Origin: Mesonia sediminis
GTDB lineage: Bacteria > Bacteroidota > Bacteroidia > Flavobacteriales > Flavobacteriaceae
DNA length: 64,000 bases
Reading direction: 5' to 3'
Assembly: GCF_042684705.1 (NCBI RefSeq)
Contig: NZ_JBHULZ010000041.1
Location: forward strand, 496,001 to 560,000
The notes beneath the pieces are model-generated. The model was not told the DNA's origin and searched no databases. It saw only the letters and a list, made by a program, of their open reading frames with translations. A program made the position numbers and the translations under genes. How positions within the stretch are numbered: position 1 is the first letter of the stretch; each line of letters begins with the position of its first letter. This document shows positions 14,815 to 24,202 of the stretch, piece after piece.

Positions 14815-16052
14815 TTAAAAAAACATTTTTTATTCTCTTAACCTTTCTAGGTTTTGCAGGATTTGCACAAGATAACACCGCATCGCCATACTCCTTTTTT
14901 GGGGTGGGTACCAATAAGTTTAGCGGTACCGTAGAAAATAGAGTTATGGGTGGCTTGGGCATCAAATCAGATAGTATTCATATCAACCTACAGAATCCGG
15001 CGGGATATGCTGGTTTAGGTTTAACCACTTTTAGTGTTGGTGCCTCGCATACTAGCAATACCATAAATGATAATATTTCAGAAAGTAAAGTTACCGCTAC
15101 AGGATTAGATTATGTTGCTCTAGCTTTTCCTGCAGGTAAATTTGGTTTTGGTTTTGGACTTAAACCATTTAGCTCTGTAGGTTACGAAATGGGTGACTTC
15201 ACCGAGGATCGCGAAGCTAGCTTTAGCGGAAGTGGTGGCGTGAACAAACTTTACTTAGGAGCAGCTTATCAAGTTTTACCTGAGCTTAGCGTAGGGGTTG
15301 AAGGTGGTTACTACTTTGGTAACATAAAGAATAAAAGTATTTTAAGACAACAGAACGTTCAATTTGGTACCCGAGAAAAGAATAGATCAGACCTTAGCGG
15401 TTTTAGATTTAATTTTGGTACACATTATGAGAAAATGCTAACAGATAAATTGCAGTTAACAGCATCTGCAACCTATGCGCCAGCTAGTACTTTAAATGCA
15501 AAAAACGAACGACAATTGGCTACTATTGTGCTTAATTTAGGAGATGATGAGTTAGTGGCAGAGGAACGTGAGATCGCTGTAGCCGATAGTGAGTTAGACC
15601 TAGGTGCAGTCTCAAGTTTTGGTGCGGGTATAGGGCAACCTAGAAAGTGGTTTGCCGGATTTGAATACCAAATTACCGAGGCGAATAAATTTTCAAATCG
15701 TTCGTATAGTTTAAATAATGTAGCGTTTAATACGGCACATTCTTATAAATTAGGAGGATATTATATACCTAATTTTAATGATGTTACAGGGTATTTTAAA
15801 CGAGTTACTTACCGTGCAGGATTACGTTATGAGGAGTTAGGTTTAGCGATTAATCAAGAGAGTATCGATGAGTTTGGCATATCTTTTGGAGTTGGATTGC
15901 CAGCAGGAGACTTTTTAACCAATATCAACCTTGGAGTTGAATATGGCCAAAGAGGCACTACCAAAAACAACTTGGTTGAAGAAAAGTTTTTTAGTTTCTT
16001 TGTGGGCTTATCACTAAATGATAAGTGGTTTATAAAAAGAAAATACAATTAA
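14811..16052 (+). CDS. Outer-membrane beta-barrel protein of unknown function
   Basis: The 413-residue protein has a signal peptide (about 1-19, ending GFAGFA) followed by DNTASPYSFFGVG, a start typical of a flavobacterial outer-membrane protein family. The rest alternates short beta strands with Gly/Asn/Asp turns and ends in aromatic/basic strands (FSFFVGLSLNDKWFIKRKYN). It resembles FadL/PorV-like barrels in style, but no specific motif allows a transport or secretion assignment. Coupled to coaX by a 4-bp overlap and followed 25 bp later by a TPR protein, it probably belongs to the envelope-biogenesis operon that also contains lptC. Confidence 0.75.
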   Translation: MIKKTFFILLTFLGFAGFAQDNTASPYSFFGVGTNKFSGTVENRVMGGLGIKSDSIHINLQNPAGYAGLGLTTFSVGASHTSNTINDNISESKVTATGLDYVALAFPAGKFGFGFGLKPFSSVGYEMGDFTEDREASFSGSGGVNKLYLGAAYQVLPELSVGVEGGYYFGNIKNKSILRQQNVQFGTREKNRSDLSGFRFNFGTHYEKMLTDKLQLTASATYAPASTLNAKNERQLATIVLNLGDDELVAEEREIAVADSELDLGAVSSFGAGIGQPRKWFAGFEYQITEANKFSNRSYSLNNVAFNTAHSYKLGGYYIPNFNDVTGYFKRVTYRAGLRYEELGLAINQESIDEFGISFGVGLPAGDFLTNINLGVEYGQRGTTKNNLVEEKFFSFFVGLSLNDKWFIKRKYN

Positions 16053-16077
16053 AATCAATAGAGACAATTCAAATACT

Positions 16078-17454
16078 ATGAAAATCAAATTCTTAATTTT
16101 ATTGGCCATTGGTGTTTTTGCAAATCAATCTGTTGCTGCTCAAGAGGTAGATTGTGCTAGAGCTTTATCTTTGTTTTCGCAAAGTGCCAAGGTAAAAGAT
16201 TACAAAGCCGCAAAACCTTATTATGAAAAATTGATAAAATCTTGTCAAGATTATCACATTAGCTTGTATCAATACGGAGATCGTATGTTAAAGCATTTTG
16301 CTAAGTCTACCAAAGATGATGCAGAGTTGCAAAAACAATATGCCGAGCAATTGATAGAGAATTATAAATTAAGACTCCAAAATTTCCCAGCAAAAACTTC
16401 AAAAGGAGAAACCTATGCCAACATCGCAGAGGCAATGTACGATTATAAAATCGGTACAGCAGCCGAGCAATTGAGTTGGTATGAGAAAGCCTGGAAAGAA
16501 GATAAAGAGAATGTAAATGATCCACGAACGCTTTATGTTTACTTTAATATTTTGGTAGCTGAACAAGATGCTGGAAACCGTGACTTACAAGAGGTTTTTA
16601 CAATGTATGATGAGTTAATTCAAAAAATTGAAGAACAAGAAATTTATCGTGCCGGTCAAGCCGAACCTTTGCTTAAAAAGCAAGAGCTAGGTGAGTCTCT
16701 AAGTAGTAAAGAAGAGCGTATCTTAAAAAATACTGATATCTACTTAAATAATTTCAATAAAATTAAACAAGGAATTAACGGGTTGTTAGGAGAAAGAGCA
16801 GACTGTGACAACTTAATTCCATTATATAATAAAGAATTTGACGCTAAAAAAGAGGATGTAGAGTGGTTAAAGAGAGCAGCTAAGCGTTTATCGGCTAAGG
16901 AGTGTACTGGAGATCCTTTGTTTTTTAAATTAGTTGAATCATTACACAAACAAGAACCATCTGCTAAGTCAGCGCTTTATTTGGGGCAATTGGCTGCTAA
17001 AGACGGAAAGTATAGCAAGGCTTTGGAGTATTACGAGCAGTCGGCTGATTTAGAAGACAATAAAATTGATAAAGCTAGGGTGTATATGATGATTGCTGGT
17101 AACTATAAAAAGTCTGGCAGCTTCTCAAAAGCACGTAGTTACTATAAAAAAGCTTTAAACATACAGCCATCTTTGGGTAGCGCTTATTTGCAAATAGCAA
17201 GTATGTATGCTAGTAGTGCAAACAATTGTGGAGACACCACTTTTAATAAACGTGCGGTATACTGGTTGGCAGCAGAATATGCAGAAAGAGCAGCGCGTGT
17301 AAGTCCTGCAATTAGTTCATCTGCAAAGCAAGCAGCTGCAAGTTATAGAGGAAGAGCACCGCAGAAATCTGATGTTTTCCAAGAAGGTAGAAAAGCCGGG
17401 GAAACCATCAAGATTGGATGCTGGATTGGAGAAAGCGTTCGAATTCCAGGATAA
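16078..17454 (+). CDS. Exported tetratricopeptide-repeat protein
   Basis: The 458-residue protein has a signal peptide ending SVAA (about 1-21). Helical repeats follow; the clearest TPR units span about 295-370 (AKDGKYSKALEYYEQSADL, SGSFSKARSYYKKALNIQPS). Residues further upstream look like degenerate TPRs. The C-terminus has ARVSPAISSSAKQAAASYRG and a short Gly/Ile tail. A periplasmic scaffolding role is likely, the exact partner unknown. It sits between an outer-membrane protein and lptC, only 1 bp from the latter's start. This arrangement suggests a function in envelope assembly. Confidence 0.82.
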   Translation: MKIKFLILLAIGVFANQSVAAQEVDCARALSLFSQSAKVKDYKAAKPYYEKLIKSCQDYHISLYQYGDRMLKHFAKSTKDDAELQKQYAEQLIENYKLRLQNFPAKTSKGETYANIAEAMYDYKIGTAAEQLSWYEKAWKEDKENVNDPRTLYVYFNILVAEQDAGNRDLQEVFTMYDELIQKIEEQEIYRAGQAEPLLKKQELGESLSSKEERILKNTDIYLNNFNKIKQGINGLLGERADCDNLIPLYNKEFDAKKEDVEWLKRAAKRLSAKECTGDPLFFKLVESLHKQEPSAKSALYLGQLAAKDGKYSKALEYYEQSADLEDNKIDKARVYMMIAGNYKKSGSFSKARSYYKKALNIQPSLGSAYLQIASMYASSANNCGDTTFNKRAVYWLAAEYAERAARVSPAISSSAKQAAASYRGRAPQKSDVFQEGRKAGETIKIGCWIGESVRIPG

Positions 17455-17455
17455 G

Positions 17456-18019
17456 ATGTATATCAAAGAGAGTCTAATTATTCAGTTTAAAAACATTGCT
17501 GCTATCGCTATAGCAGCAATGTTTTTTTCTTGCAATGAACGCCTGAGTACGGTAAGAAAATGGGAGGTGCAAGAAATAAAACCACAAACATCTGGTCAAG
17601 GTATTAAACTAGTTTATACCGATAGTGGTAAAATCAAAGCTTTTTTAAGAACTCCATTGATGCAGGACTTTACACAATTAGATTTTGGTTATAGAGCTTT
17701 TCCAGAGGGTTTAGAGCTTGACTTTTATGATGAGAAAAATCAGAAAAATACCATTAAAGCCGATTATGGTATTTTATATGAACAAACGAGTTTGGTAGAT
17801 CTTCAAAATAATGTCGTAATCACTACAAGTGATAGTGTGGTGCTTAAAGCTAATCAACTTTATTGGGATCAATCTAAACAGTGGGTTTTTTCTGATGTAC
17901 CCTATCAGGTTCAATTCAAAAACGGAGCGGTGAATAACGGCGAAAGTTTTGATGCTAATGAAAAATTTAATAAATTCATCTCGCGTTCTAATAAAGGAAT
18001 GCAGGTTATAGACCAATAG
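17456..18019 (+). CDS. lptC: LPS export protein LptC
   Basis: The ATG at 17456 is chosen, one base after the TPR stop codon; the earlier start at 17372 would extend through the end of the TPR gene. The product is 187 residues with a membrane-type signal (FKNIAAIAIAAMFFSCNE) whose Cys gives a lipobox-like FFSC. The body is the LptC beta-jellyroll: DFTQLDFGYRAFPEGLELDFYD, then TIKADYGILYE and VVITTSDSVVLKANQLYWDQ. LptC passes LPS from the LptBFG transporter to LptA in the periplasm. The neighbours fit an envelope operon. Confidence 0.85.
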   Translation: MYIKESLIIQFKNIAAIAIAAMFFSCNERLSTVRKWEVQEIKPQTSGQGIKLVYTDSGKIKAFLRTPLMQDFTQLDFGYRAFPEGLELDFYDEKNQKNTIKADYGILYEQTSLVDLQNNVVITTSDSVVLKANQLYWDQSKQWVFSDVPYQVQFKNGAVNNGESFDANEKFNKFISRSNKGMQVIDQ

Positions 18020-18022
18020 ACT

Positions 18023-18217
18023 ATGAATAAAGTGTATAAATATTTTGAATATGCTTACCTTGTAATAGCAGCCTTCTTTACTTATGAAACGATTATGCTT
18101 TGGAATAAAGACCGAAGCCAAGCTTACTTATTTAGTTTTTTTGTAATTCTGGCAATCTTTATGTTCTTTTTTAAGCGAAGGTTTAGGAAACGCGTAGAGA
18201 AACGCAATCAGCAATAA
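18023..18217 (+). CDS. Small two-segment membrane protein
   Basis: The 64-residue product has two hydrophobic helices (about 10-25 and 34-50) and a strongly basic C-terminus (FFKRRFRKRVEKRNQQ). No named family is recognised, but similar small proteins often sit between lptC and a CNNM/CBS gene in flavobacteria. It starts 3 bp after lptC and its stop overlaps the next start (TAATG), so it is an operon member. Confidence 0.7.
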   Translation: MNKVYKYFEYAYLVIAAFFTYETIMLWNKDRSQAYLFSFFVILAIFMFFFKRRFRKRVEKRNQQ

Positions 18218-19506
18218 TGGAGTTAGATCTTTTTATAATTTTATTATCCTTAGTTCTCTCCGCCTTTTTTTCAGGAATGGAAATCGCCTACGTTTCGTCC
18301 AATAAAATTCATATTGAAATTGAAAAAAAACAAAATGATTTTCTAGCTAAAGTATTAGCAAAGCTTACCAAAAAACCATCCAAGTTTATCGCAACCATGT
18401 TGGTAGGCAATAATATAGCCTTAGTGATTTACGGTTTTTTTATGGGTGATTTGTTAGTAGAATTATTGCAACAATCCGTAAATTCAGATACGCCCGCTTT
18501 TTTTTCCTATTTGGTCAACGAAGCCTTGCTTTTTACACAGACTTTAATTTCTACATTGGTAATTCTTTTTACGGCTGAGTTTTTGCCTAAAGTGTTTTTT
18601 CAGATATATGCCAATACATTACTTAAGTTTTTTGCTTTGCCAGCATATTTCTTTTACCTCCTTTTTACTCCGGTTTCAGCATTTGTCATCTGGATATCAG
18701 ATTTAGTGCTTAAACTTTTTTTTAAAACCGAGGGCGATGAGGTGCAATTGGCTTTTAGTAAGGTAGAATTGGGGCATTATATCAATGAGCAAATGGATGC
18801 CGTTCAAGAAAATGACGAGATTGATTCTGAAATTCAAATCTTTAAAAATGCGCTTGATTTTTCAGAGGTTAAGTCTCGAGAAGTTATGGTACCTCGAACA
18901 GAAATTATTGCCGTAGATCTAACCGAAACTCCACAAAACCTAATTAATATTTTTACCGACACAGGCTTGAGTAAACTGCTGGTCTACAAAGAGAGTAATG
19001 ATGATATTATAGGCTATGTGCATTCTTTTGAATTGTTTAAAAATCCGCAAAGTATAAAAGATATAATGATACCAGTGGTGTATGTGCCCGAAACTATGCT
19101 GGTGAAAGATGTATTAAATTTACTGATTAAAAAACGAAAAAGTATCGCAGTAGTGCTAGATGAATACGGTGGCACTAGTGGTATGATGACGGTCGAAGAT
19201 ATTGTAGAAGAGTTATTTGGGGAAATTGAAGATGAGCATGATGCACCAGTGCTCATCGAAGAAGAGTTGGCCGAAAACGTGTACAAATTTTCGGCTAGAA
19301 TGGAGGTTGACTACATAAACGAAACCTATAAATTAGATCTCCCCGAAGAAGAAAACTATGAAACACTTGGTGGGCTTATTGTTCATCACACCGAAGAAAT
19401 TCCTCAAAAGGGAGGGCAAATCATGGTGAATGATTATAAGATTAAAGTGCTTGAAGTTTCCAACACAAAAATTGAATTGGTACAAATTGAACGTTTAGAA
19501 GATTAA
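18217..19506 (+). CDS. CNNM/CorC-family membrane protein with CBS pair
   Basis: The 429-residue protein has an N-terminal CNNM/DUF21 membrane domain (about 1-195, beginning LDLFIILLSLVLSAFFSGME with conserved SGMEIAYVSSN). A CBS pair follows (about 205-330, SREVMVPRTEIIAVD and VVLDEYGGTSGMMTVEDIVEE). The C-terminal CorC/HlyC transporter-associated domain occupies about 345-429. Such proteins are linked to Mg2+/Co2+ efflux or cation balance; older annotation calls them hemolysins. The 1-bp stop/start overlap with the preceding gene indicates cotranscription. Confidence 0.88.
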   Translation: MELDLFIILLSLVLSAFFSGMEIAYVSSNKIHIEIEKKQNDFLAKVLAKLTKKPSKFIATMLVGNNIALVIYGFFMGDLLVELLQQSVNSDTPAFFSYLVNEALLFTQTLISTLVILFTAEFLPKVFFQIYANTLLKFFALPAYFFYLLFTPVSAFVIWISDLVLKLFFKTEGDEVQLAFSKVELGHYINEQMDAVQENDEIDSEIQIFKNALDFSEVKSREVMVPRTEIIAVDLTETPQNLINIFTDTGLSKLLVYKESNDDIIGYVHSFELFKNPQSIKDIMIPVVYVPETMLVKDVLNLLIKKRKSIAVVLDEYGGTSGMMTVEDIVEELFGEIEDEHDAPVLIEEELAENVYKFSARMEVDYINETYKLDLPEEENYETLGGLIVHHTEEIPQKGGQIMVNDYKIKVLEVSNTKIELVQIERLED

Positions 19507-19629
19507 GATTAGCCTTAGAAAATTGCTTAAAAAATAAAAATAAGCCTAAGTTTTTCTTTGAAAAATATTTTATTATCTGTATAAATATCTTATTTTCGCC
19601 CACTATATTTAGATAAATAACCTTTAAAA

Positions 19630-21750
19630 ATGGCAGTATTAAATAAAATTAGACAACGTTCTGTTTTTCTAATCATCATTATCGCATTAGCTTTATTTTC
19701 TTTTGTTTTAGCTGATTTGTTTAGAAGTGGAGGATTTTCGGGTGCTAAAGATCAAAACATCATTGGTGTTGTAAATGGTGAGGAGATTAGCCGTGAAGCT
19801 TTTGCAAGACAAGTTGAGGGGGTTCAGCGTAATTCAAGAGGTAACTTAACCACAGCACAAGCCGTAAAGCAAGTTTGGGAAAATCAAGTAAACCAGACTT
19901 TGTTAAGTGAACAGCTTGAAAAATTAGGCCTGCAGGTAGGAAACGATCAAATCAACAACAGTATCAAGCAGCAATTTGCAGGTAATCCAAACTTTACCAA
20001 TGAAAATGGACAATTTGATTTTGGTAAAATGAAAGAATACATTGCTAATTTAAAGGCAAACTCTCCAGAAGCATATCAGCAATGGGTGAGTATAGAAAAT
20101 AATATTGCTCAACAAGCCAAAGCACAATTGTATTATAATCTTGTGCGAGCAGGTGTTGGGGCAACTTTAGTTGAAGGCGAGCAAGCTTATAAAAAGCAAA
20201 ACGATCAAGTTAACTTGAATTTTGTACAAATACCTTACGAAAAAGCTGGAGAAGTAGAAGTAAGTAAAGAAGATATTAAGGCTTATTTACAAGATAATAA
20301 GAAAAAGTATACTACCGAAGCTTCTCGTGCTATACAGTATGTGTATTTTGAAGAAAAGCCTTCGCAAGCGGATGACGAAGAAACCAAGCAAGAGTTGATG
20401 AGCTTATTAGAAGATAGAAAAATCTACAATGAGGTTTCTAAAATGGAAGAGGAAATCAAAGGCTTAAAAAACACTTCTGATTATCAAGAATTTATTAATG
20501 AGAATTCTGATTTAGCCTATGAAGATCGCTTTAGTTTTAAAGATGAACTTCCAACGGCATTTGCAGACGCACTAATGAGTACCGAAATCGGATCTATATA
20601 CGGGCCATACAAACATAATAACTTCTGGAAGGCCTCTAAGGTGGTTGAGTCAAAACAAATGACAGATTCTGTAAAAGCAAAACATATTTTGGTTGCTTAT
20701 TCGGGAACTGCAGTTGGTCAAGATATAGAACGTACCAAAGAAGAAGCTAAAAAATTAGCGGACAGTTTAAGCGCAGAGTTGAAATCCAATCAAGATTTAT
20801 TCAAAGAATTTGCACAGGAGTTTTCTGCCGATGCGTCTACCAAAGATAAAGAAGGCGACTTAGGTTGGGTAAACTATAGAAATACGAATAGCTCAGACTT
20901 TATTGACTATCTTTTCGCAGATAGCTCACCAAGTTTAGGGGTTACAGAAACAGAGTTTGGTTATCACGTAGTTTTGATTGAGGAGAAAAAAGCGCCTATA
21001 AAGGCAATTAAAATTGCAACAGTTGCCAAAGAAATAGAACCATCTGAAAAAACCGGTAATGATTTATTTGCTGAAACTACAAAATTCGAAATCGCAGCCG
21101 GTGAATCAGATTTTCAAGAAGTAGCCAAATCAAATACTTATGAGGTTAAAGATATCAACGGTATTAAAGAGATGGATGAAGCTCTAGGCGGATTAGGTAA
21201 TCAAAGAGCGATTGTGCAGTGGGCTTTCAATGAAGATACAGCGGTAAACGACATTAAACGTTTTGATGTACCTACAGGGTATGTTGTGGCACAATTGACA
21301 CAAAAGCATGATAAAGGCCTTATGGCTGTTGAAGAAGCTTCAGAAGAAGTTACACCAATTATCAAAAAAGAAAAGCAAGCAAAAATTCTTCTTGATAAGA
21401 TAGGTAGCTTTGAGAGTTTACAAGACTTAGCATCTAGCCAGCAGGTTGGGGTGAAAAATGCTAACGCTGTTAATTTAGAGAATCCAGTCTTACCAGGAGC
21501 TGGTTCTGAACCACAGGTAGTGGGTGCAGCTTTCTTTTTACCTGAAGGTAAACCAAGCGCTCCAATTAAAGGTGAAAAGGGTATATATGTTGTAGAAGTA
21601 ACTGGCAGAACGGCTGCTACACCCCTAGATTCATACCGTCTGATTGCAGAGAGAGAGTCGAAAGAAAGAGCCAACCAAGCAACTAATGCTTTGATGAAAG
21701 CTTTGAAGAATTCGGCTGAAATCGAAGATAAAAGAGCTAAGTTTTACTAA
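19630..21750 (+). CDS. ppiD: PpiD-like periplasmic peptidyl-prolyl isomerase/chaperone
   Basis: The 706-residue protein is anchored by one N-terminal membrane helix (about 12-31, VFLIIIIALALFSFVLADLF) with the bulk in the periplasm. A SurA/PpiD-type N-terminal chaperone region (about 40-250) includes IIGVVNGEEISREAFARQVE. A parvulin rotamase domain (about 345-460) begins VKAKHILVAYSG and includes LGWVNYR and TEFGYHVVLIEEK. A second, less conserved segment occupies the C-terminus. It helps newly exported proteins fold, probably with the Sec translocon. It has its own upstream gap of 123 bp and ends at a strong bidirectional terminator. Confidence 0.9.
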   Translation: MAVLNKIRQRSVFLIIIIALALFSFVLADLFRSGGFSGAKDQNIIGVVNGEEISREAFARQVEGVQRNSRGNLTTAQAVKQVWENQVNQTLLSEQLEKLGLQVGNDQINNSIKQQFAGNPNFTNENGQFDFGKMKEYIANLKANSPEAYQQWVSIENNIAQQAKAQLYYNLVRAGVGATLVEGEQAYKKQNDQVNLNFVQIPYEKAGEVEVSKEDIKAYLQDNKKKYTTEASRAIQYVYFEEKPSQADDEETKQELMSLLEDRKIYNEVSKMEEEIKGLKNTSDYQEFINENSDLAYEDRFSFKDELPTAFADALMSTEIGSIYGPYKHNNFWKASKVVESKQMTDSVKAKHILVAYSGTAVGQDIERTKEEAKKLADSLSAELKSNQDLFKEFAQEFSADASTKDKEGDLGWVNYRNTNSSDFIDYLFADSSPSLGVTETEFGYHVVLIEEKKAPIKAIKIATVAKEIEPSEKTGNDLFAETTKFEIAAGESDFQEVAKSNTYEVKDINGIKEMDEALGGLGNQRAIVQWAFNEDTAVNDIKRFDVPTGYVVAQLTQKHDKGLMAVEEASEEVTPIIKKEKQAKILLDKIGSFESLQDLASSQQVGVKNANAVNLENPVLPGAGSEPQVVGAAFFLPEGKPSAPIKGEKGIYVVEVTGRTAATPLDSYRLIAERESKERANQATNALMKALKNSAEIEDKRAKFY

Positions 21751-21781
21751 GCCCCTGACCTAAACTTAGTGTTTATAAAAT

Positions 21782-21812
21782 AAAAAAAGCAGCTTTTAAA
21801 GCTGCTTTTTTT
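21782..21812. terminator. Bidirectional terminator behind ppiD and the GHMP kinase gene
   Basis: AAAAAAAGCAGC pairs with GCTGCTTTTTTT around TTTTAAA. It lies between convergent ppiD (stop 21750) and the GHMP kinase gene (stop 21811-21813), with a T run in both directions. Confidence 0.9.
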
Positions 21813-22731
21813 ATTTTATAAAGTCCTCGAAAGAAAAATAATTGGTGTAACCCTGGCCAATGAAATAGTCCATATCTTTTGCTTTTCTTGTGGTTGCCAA
21901 TACAAAATCTCCTCCCCAGCCCCCTAAGCTTTTTATGCTATAGGGGTAATCCTTAAAGCGCTCTTCTTTTACCGTTTTAATACCTAAGACTCTACTTAAA
22001 ACCGATTCGCTTTTTTCCAACACAGCTTCAAAATCGGTTAGGGTTTGGGCAGTTAATAAATTTTGGGTTATCCTATTTTGTACTTCGATAAGATGGGTGC
22101 GCTGACTTTTTTTTAGCTGCTGATAATGCGCAATAGCCTCCCGACTATTTTTCTTCTCATTTAAATAAACAAAAAAGAGTTGCTCCTTAAAATCGGGGGC
22201 GAAATGTATAGGTTGTACGCTTGGTATATACGGTTGGTTGGTTTTCTTATAAAGTATGGCTGTGCTAGCATCCGCGCAAGCGAGATCATAGCCACTACCG
22301 CCAAAAGTATTCTCGAGAAGTTCGTATGCATTTACCCCTGCCCACTTACTTAAAGCGTAAATAAGTGTAGAAGAAGAGCCCAAGCCCCAATCTTTATCAA
22401 ATTCTAGCTGGCTGGTTATTTTATAACCGCCAGTTTGTGCTAAATTTGGTTTTCTAATGAAAATGTACTCTAGGATTTCTTTTAAGCGGGTTGTTTCAGA
22501 GGTTGCTGGCGTTATTTGTTCGAATAGCTGGTTGTTTTCAAGCTTAAAAATAACTTCAAACCAAAGGCTGTTATCGGCAAACAGGCTTTTCCATTGAATT
22601 TCTGGTTCATTAATTTTTTCAAATCTAAAGATTTGACCCAGTTGGGTAGGGAGTGCCAGACTTTGAGCTCCATCAAGTACCCCGTATTCGCCAGACAATA
22701 AGATCTTACCGTTTGCTCTAATTTGCTGCAT
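21811..22731 (-). CDS. GYDIA-type GHMP kinase, probable mevalonate-pathway kinase
   Basis: The ATG at 22731 is preferred over the GTG at 22734; the product is 306 residues. GHMP motifs are present: GKILLSGEYGVLDG near the N-terminus, DWGLGSSSTLIYAL (ATP loop) and SLGGWGGDFVLATT (motif 3). The segment GSGYDLACADAS is the signature of the Bacteroidota GYDIA-family GHMP kinases. The start overlaps the end of the HMG-CoA reductase gene by 14 bp, and the two are cotranscribed. That context makes mevalonate or phosphomevalonate the likely substrate; sequence alone does not choose between them. The 3' end abuts a bidirectional terminator. Confidence 0.85.
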   Translation of the reverse strand: MQQIRANGKILLSGEYGVLDGAQSLALPTQLGQIFRFEKINEPEIQWKSLFADNSLWFEVIFKLENNQLFEQITPATSETTRLKEILEYIFIRKPNLAQTGGYKITSQLEFDKDWGLGSSSTLIYALSKWAGVNAYELLENTFGGSGYDLACADASTAILYKKTNQPYIPSVQPIHFAPDFKEQLFFVYLNEKKNSREAIAHYQQLKKSQRTHLIEVQNRITQNLLTAQTLTDFEAVLEKSESVLSRVLGIKTVKEERFKDYPYSIKSLGGWGGDFVLATTRKAKDMDYFIGQGYTNYFSFEDFIK

Positions 22732-24031
22732 CACGCATGGCGTTTAAGGTTTCGACTACTTGGGTATGGCTTATGGTTTTGTTCTCATACATTTTGGCAA
22801 TGGTTGTTTTTTCTTCTTCGGTAGCCTGAAATTGGTTTAAGATATTCATTAAATGCATTTTCATATGGCCCTTTTGAATGCCCGTAGTGGTCAATGAGTT
22901 TAGGGCAGCAAAATTCTGTGCCAATCCGCAAACTGCGGCAATACGCATAAGTTCTTGAGCATTCGGGTTACCCAGCATTTCTAAAGCTAATTTAACCAGT
23001 GGATGCAATTTAGTTAAGCCGCCTACAGTACCTAAAGCCAGAGGCAAGGTCATTTCAAAAATAAATTCATCATTTTCAATGCGTGCATCGCTCAAACTGC
23101 GATAAGTACCCGTTCGGCTGGCGTAAGCGTGCACGCCGGCTTCAACGGCTCTAAAATCATTACCTGTAGCCAAAACCAACGCATCAATTCCGTTCATAAT
23201 TCCTTTGTTGTGTGTCACCGCACGGTAAGGTTCTACTTGAGCAATTTGCACAGCTTGTACGAATTTTTGAGCATACTGTTTGGCTTTATCCTGGTCTTTA
23301 GCTAGTGCCGATACTGGGCAGCTAACCTGTGCTTTGACCAGACAATTGGGTACATAATTGGATAATATACTCATTACCACTTCAAGCTTATGTGTACTGT
23401 TTGCTAATGCTGCATTCAACTCGTTTTCCCAGAGCTTAGCCATTGCTTCTAAGCAAGAATTGATGTAGTTGGCGCCCATGGCGTCTAAGGTTTCAAAACA
23501 AGCATGAATTTGATAGTAATTTTCTAAGGCATCGGTTTTGTCTATTAAGTCAATTGTCGTAAGTCCGCCGCCTCTTTTTATCATATTTGCGCTTACCTCA
23601 TTGGCCGTTTCAATTAAGCTTTGTTTTAGAGAATTGAATTGTGAGAATAAAAAATCGGCTTGACCGTTAAAGGTAAAATGTATTTGTCCTACCTTTTCTG
23701 TTCCTATAATTTCGGTTTTAAACCCGCCTCTGCTTTGCCAAAATTTAGCTGCATTGCTGGCAGCAGCCACCACAGAACTTTCTTCTATGGCCATGGGCAA
23801 GCTATAGAATTGGCCATCGATTAAAAAGTTAGGCGCCACGCCAAAGGGAATGTATAAGTTGCTAATGGTGTTTTCGGTAAATTCGTCGTGTAATTGTTGT
23901 AGTTGTTGGTTCGAATTCCAATACTGCATCAAAGTTTGTTTGGCTAAATCTGCATTTTGAAAAAAATGAGTTGCTAGCCATTCGATCTTATCTTGCTTAC
24001 TTAATTTAGAAAAACCTTGAATTTGCTTCAT
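22718..24031 (-). CDS. mvaA: Hydroxymethylglutaryl-CoA reductase, class II type
   Basis: At 437 residues the length is typical of class II (bacterial) HMG-CoA reductases. Visible motifs: MAIEESSVVAAASNAAKFW (catalytic Glu, about residue 83), the dinucleotide-site segment TLDAMGANYINSC, THNKGIMNGIDALVLATGND with catalytic Lys and Asp, and QKGHMKMHLMNI carrying the catalytic His. The enzyme interconverts HMG-CoA and mevalonate. Because flavobacteria make isoprenoids by the mevalonate route and a GHMP kinase is coupled downstream, a biosynthetic role is likely despite the degradative name of the class. It starts a two-gene minus-strand operon and is divergent from the DPP-IV gene. Confidence 0.94.
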   Translation of the reverse strand: MKQIQGFSKLSKQDKIEWLATHFFQNADLAKQTLMQYWNSNQQLQQLHDEFTENTISNLYIPFGVAPNFLIDGQFYSLPMAIEESSVVAAASNAAKFWQSRGGFKTEIIGTEKVGQIHFTFNGQADFLFSQFNSLKQSLIETANEVSANMIKRGGGLTTIDLIDKTDALENYYQIHACFETLDAMGANYINSCLEAMAKLWENELNAALANSTHKLEVVMSILSNYVPNCLVKAQVSCPVSALAKDQDKAKQYAQKFVQAVQIAQVEPYRAVTHNKGIMNGIDALVLATGNDFRAVEAGVHAYASRTGTYRSLSDARIENDEFIFEMTLPLALGTVGGLTKLHPLVKLALEMLGNPNAQELMRIAAVCGLAQNFAALNSLTTTGIQKGHMKMHLMNILNQFQATEEEKTTIAKMYENKTISHTQVVETLNAMRDAAN

Positions 24032-24202
24032 TATAAATTTGAATTATTGCTGGGCAAAGATACTAAGCTCAATTCAATTTAAAGCTAAGAAGATAATGAA
24101 GCTAATTTTTTGCTTAACATAATCTTAGTATTTAACAACAAAAACCCGTTAAAATCCGTTAATTTTTAGTAAACTTGGATTCGAAAAAATGAAATATAGA
24201 TT

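Noticed and set aside
21201..21674. 157-codon antisense frame within ppiD
   Set aside because: Low-complexity, Ser/Pro-rich sequence with no signal or motif; a shadow.
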